Positions 6,256 to 6,928 of a DNA stretch of 6,928 bases are shown piece after piece. The notes under the pieces were generated by a model. The model did no database searches. It had not been told where the DNA came from and saw nothing but the letters and a program-made list of their open reading frames with translations. Position 1 is the first letter of the stretch. Every line of letters begins with the position of its first letter. A program made the position numbers and the translations under genes. The DNA is from Cyclobacteriaceae bacterium (GTDB lineage: Bacteria; Bacteroidota; Bacteroidia; Cytophagales; Cyclobacteriaceae). The DNA is taken from positions 1 through 6,928 of the forward strand of contig JAOUKG010000136.1 in the NCBI GenBank assembly GCA_029882725.1, read 5' to 3'.

Positions 6256-6928
6256 CTAAGCCTGCTCAACAGCCTTCACAAATTTATCCAACTCCTCATA
6301 ACTTGTATATAAATGAGGAGTAACTCTCACTCCTTTTACAGTTTGCCGGTCAATGGCTACTGTGAATATCTTATGTTTCTCCATAAAATAAATGGCTAAC
6401 TCACTGGGGCTGTAACCATCAATTGCAATATTTCCCAAAGCCGAGGCCCTGGAGTCTTCCAACGGCATATTGAGAGTTACTTTCGGATTATCTTTTACCT
6501 TGTCTGTCCAGTATTTTCTTAACAATTTCAACCTTTCTTCTTTTTTTGTTGCTCCTATAGCTAGATGAAAATCAATGGCATTAGATAAAGCTAAGTGCGT
6601 ATGAACTGGCTGTGTGCCCAAGTGTTCAAATTTCCTAATGTCATCGTCGGCATAAGTATCGTCTCCAAAAAGGGGCCATACTTTTTCAATATTCTCTTTC
6701 TTAACATAAAGCAGACCCATTCCCAATGGTGTGCATAACCATTTATGCAAACTACAGCCAAAATAATCACAATTGAGGTCCGGGATTTTAAAATCAAGTT
6801 GGGCAAAAGCGTGAGCACTATCGCATATCACTTCCACACCATAACTATGGGCCATATCGCAAATCTTCTTCACAGGAAGTACCTGCCCCGTAATATTGAT
6901 AAGGTGTGTGACCAACATAACTTTGGTT
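6256..6928 (-). CDS. Class V aminotransferase-fold PLP-dependent enzyme (isopenicillin N epimerase-like), C-terminal part
   Basis: The frame is open at the right window edge, so only the C-terminal 223 or so residues are visible, about half of a protein of 400-430 aa. The Met at 6918 is internal: the upstream codons Thr-Lys-Val continue the typical strand before VTHLINITGQ. Counting from that Met, the PLP-pocket Asp33 and His36 lie in ICDSAHAFAQ, the Schiff-base lysine is Lys59 in SLHKWLCTPLGMG (codon 6744-6742), HLGTQP at 99-104 is the conserved small-domain entry, and Arg198 in GVRVTPHLYTS should bind the substrate carboxylate. These fit the CefD/isopenicillin N epimerase-like branch of class V enzymes. 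In Bacteroidota such enzymes are often exported and their substrate is generally unknown, so the true reaction cannot be stated. It ends with TAG. Nothing else in the window shares a pathway with it. Confidence 0.9.
   Translation of the reverse strand, partial: TKVMLVTHLINITGQVLPVKKICDMAHSYGVEVICDSAHAFAQLDFKIPDLNCDYFGCSLHKWLCTPLGMGLLYVKKENIEKVWPLFGDDTYADDDIRKFEHLGTQPVHTHLALSNAIDFHLAIGATKKEERLKLLRKYWTDKVKDNPKVTLNMPLEDSRASALGNIAIDGYSPSELAIYFMEKHKIFTVAIDRQTVKGVRVTPHLYTSYEELDKFVKAVEQA

Noticed and set aside
6247..6262. Possible hairpin at the end of the aminotransferase (CTTA-GCAA-TAAG on the minus strand)
   Set aside because: The stem is only four exact pairs before a mismatch, with no U tract, so it is not supported as a terminator.
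6591..6818. Minus-strand 75-aa frame within the aminotransferase
   Set aside because: It is an out-of-frame shadow; the main frame carries the PLP-lysine and all family motifs over the same bases.

Overview
The window comes from a Bacteroidota genome, most likely the Cytophagales. Three things point there: the AT-rich DNA, the gene order DUF6089/PorG-type outer-membrane protein - uppS - bamA - ompH-like gene, and a promoter-like site that fits the Bacteroidota -7 consensus TAnnTTTG. Every real gene is on the minus strand. The open frames on the plus strand look like shadows.

Read in the direction of transcription (high to low coordinates), the window holds: the C-terminal half of a class V PLP-dependent aminotransferase related to isopenicillin N epimerase (6256-6928, cut by the window edge); a small head-GIN (DUF2807) lipoprotein built from about seven glycine-rich repeats (5461-6171); two adjacent, divergent DUF6089 outer-membrane barrel genes of 363 aa (4257-5348) and 227 aa (3571-4254), 2 nt apart, the second being the likely PorG of the type IX secretion/gliding machinery; uppS (2753-3514); bamA (45-2756), overlapping uppS by 4 nt; and the first 14 codons of another exported protein, probably OmpH/Skp-like, starting 1 nt after bamA (1-43).

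The left two thirds is a cell-envelope cluster. UppS makes the undecaprenyl carrier lipid for peptidoglycan and surface glycans. BamA inserts beta-barrels into the outer membrane. An OmpH/Skp chaperone would escort barrel precursors to BamA. The DUF6089 barrels are likely BamA clients and, by family, T9SS-associated. The GIN lipoprotein and the aminotransferase have no evident link to this cluster.

The most striking signal is an uninterrupted run of ten G on the coding strand (C10 at 4168-4177), just after the signal-peptide codons of the porG-like gene. A one-base change in either direction puts translation into a stop within about 5 to 13 codons. This is the layout of a phase-variable contingency gene, and the gene is a predicted secretion or surface component. 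A separate promoter-like site between this gene and uppS could shield the essential uppS-bamA genes from such switching. Both the porG-like gene and uppS appear to start at TTG. No RNA gene, mobile element or CRISPR array was seen, and no gap between genes exceeds about 112 bp.
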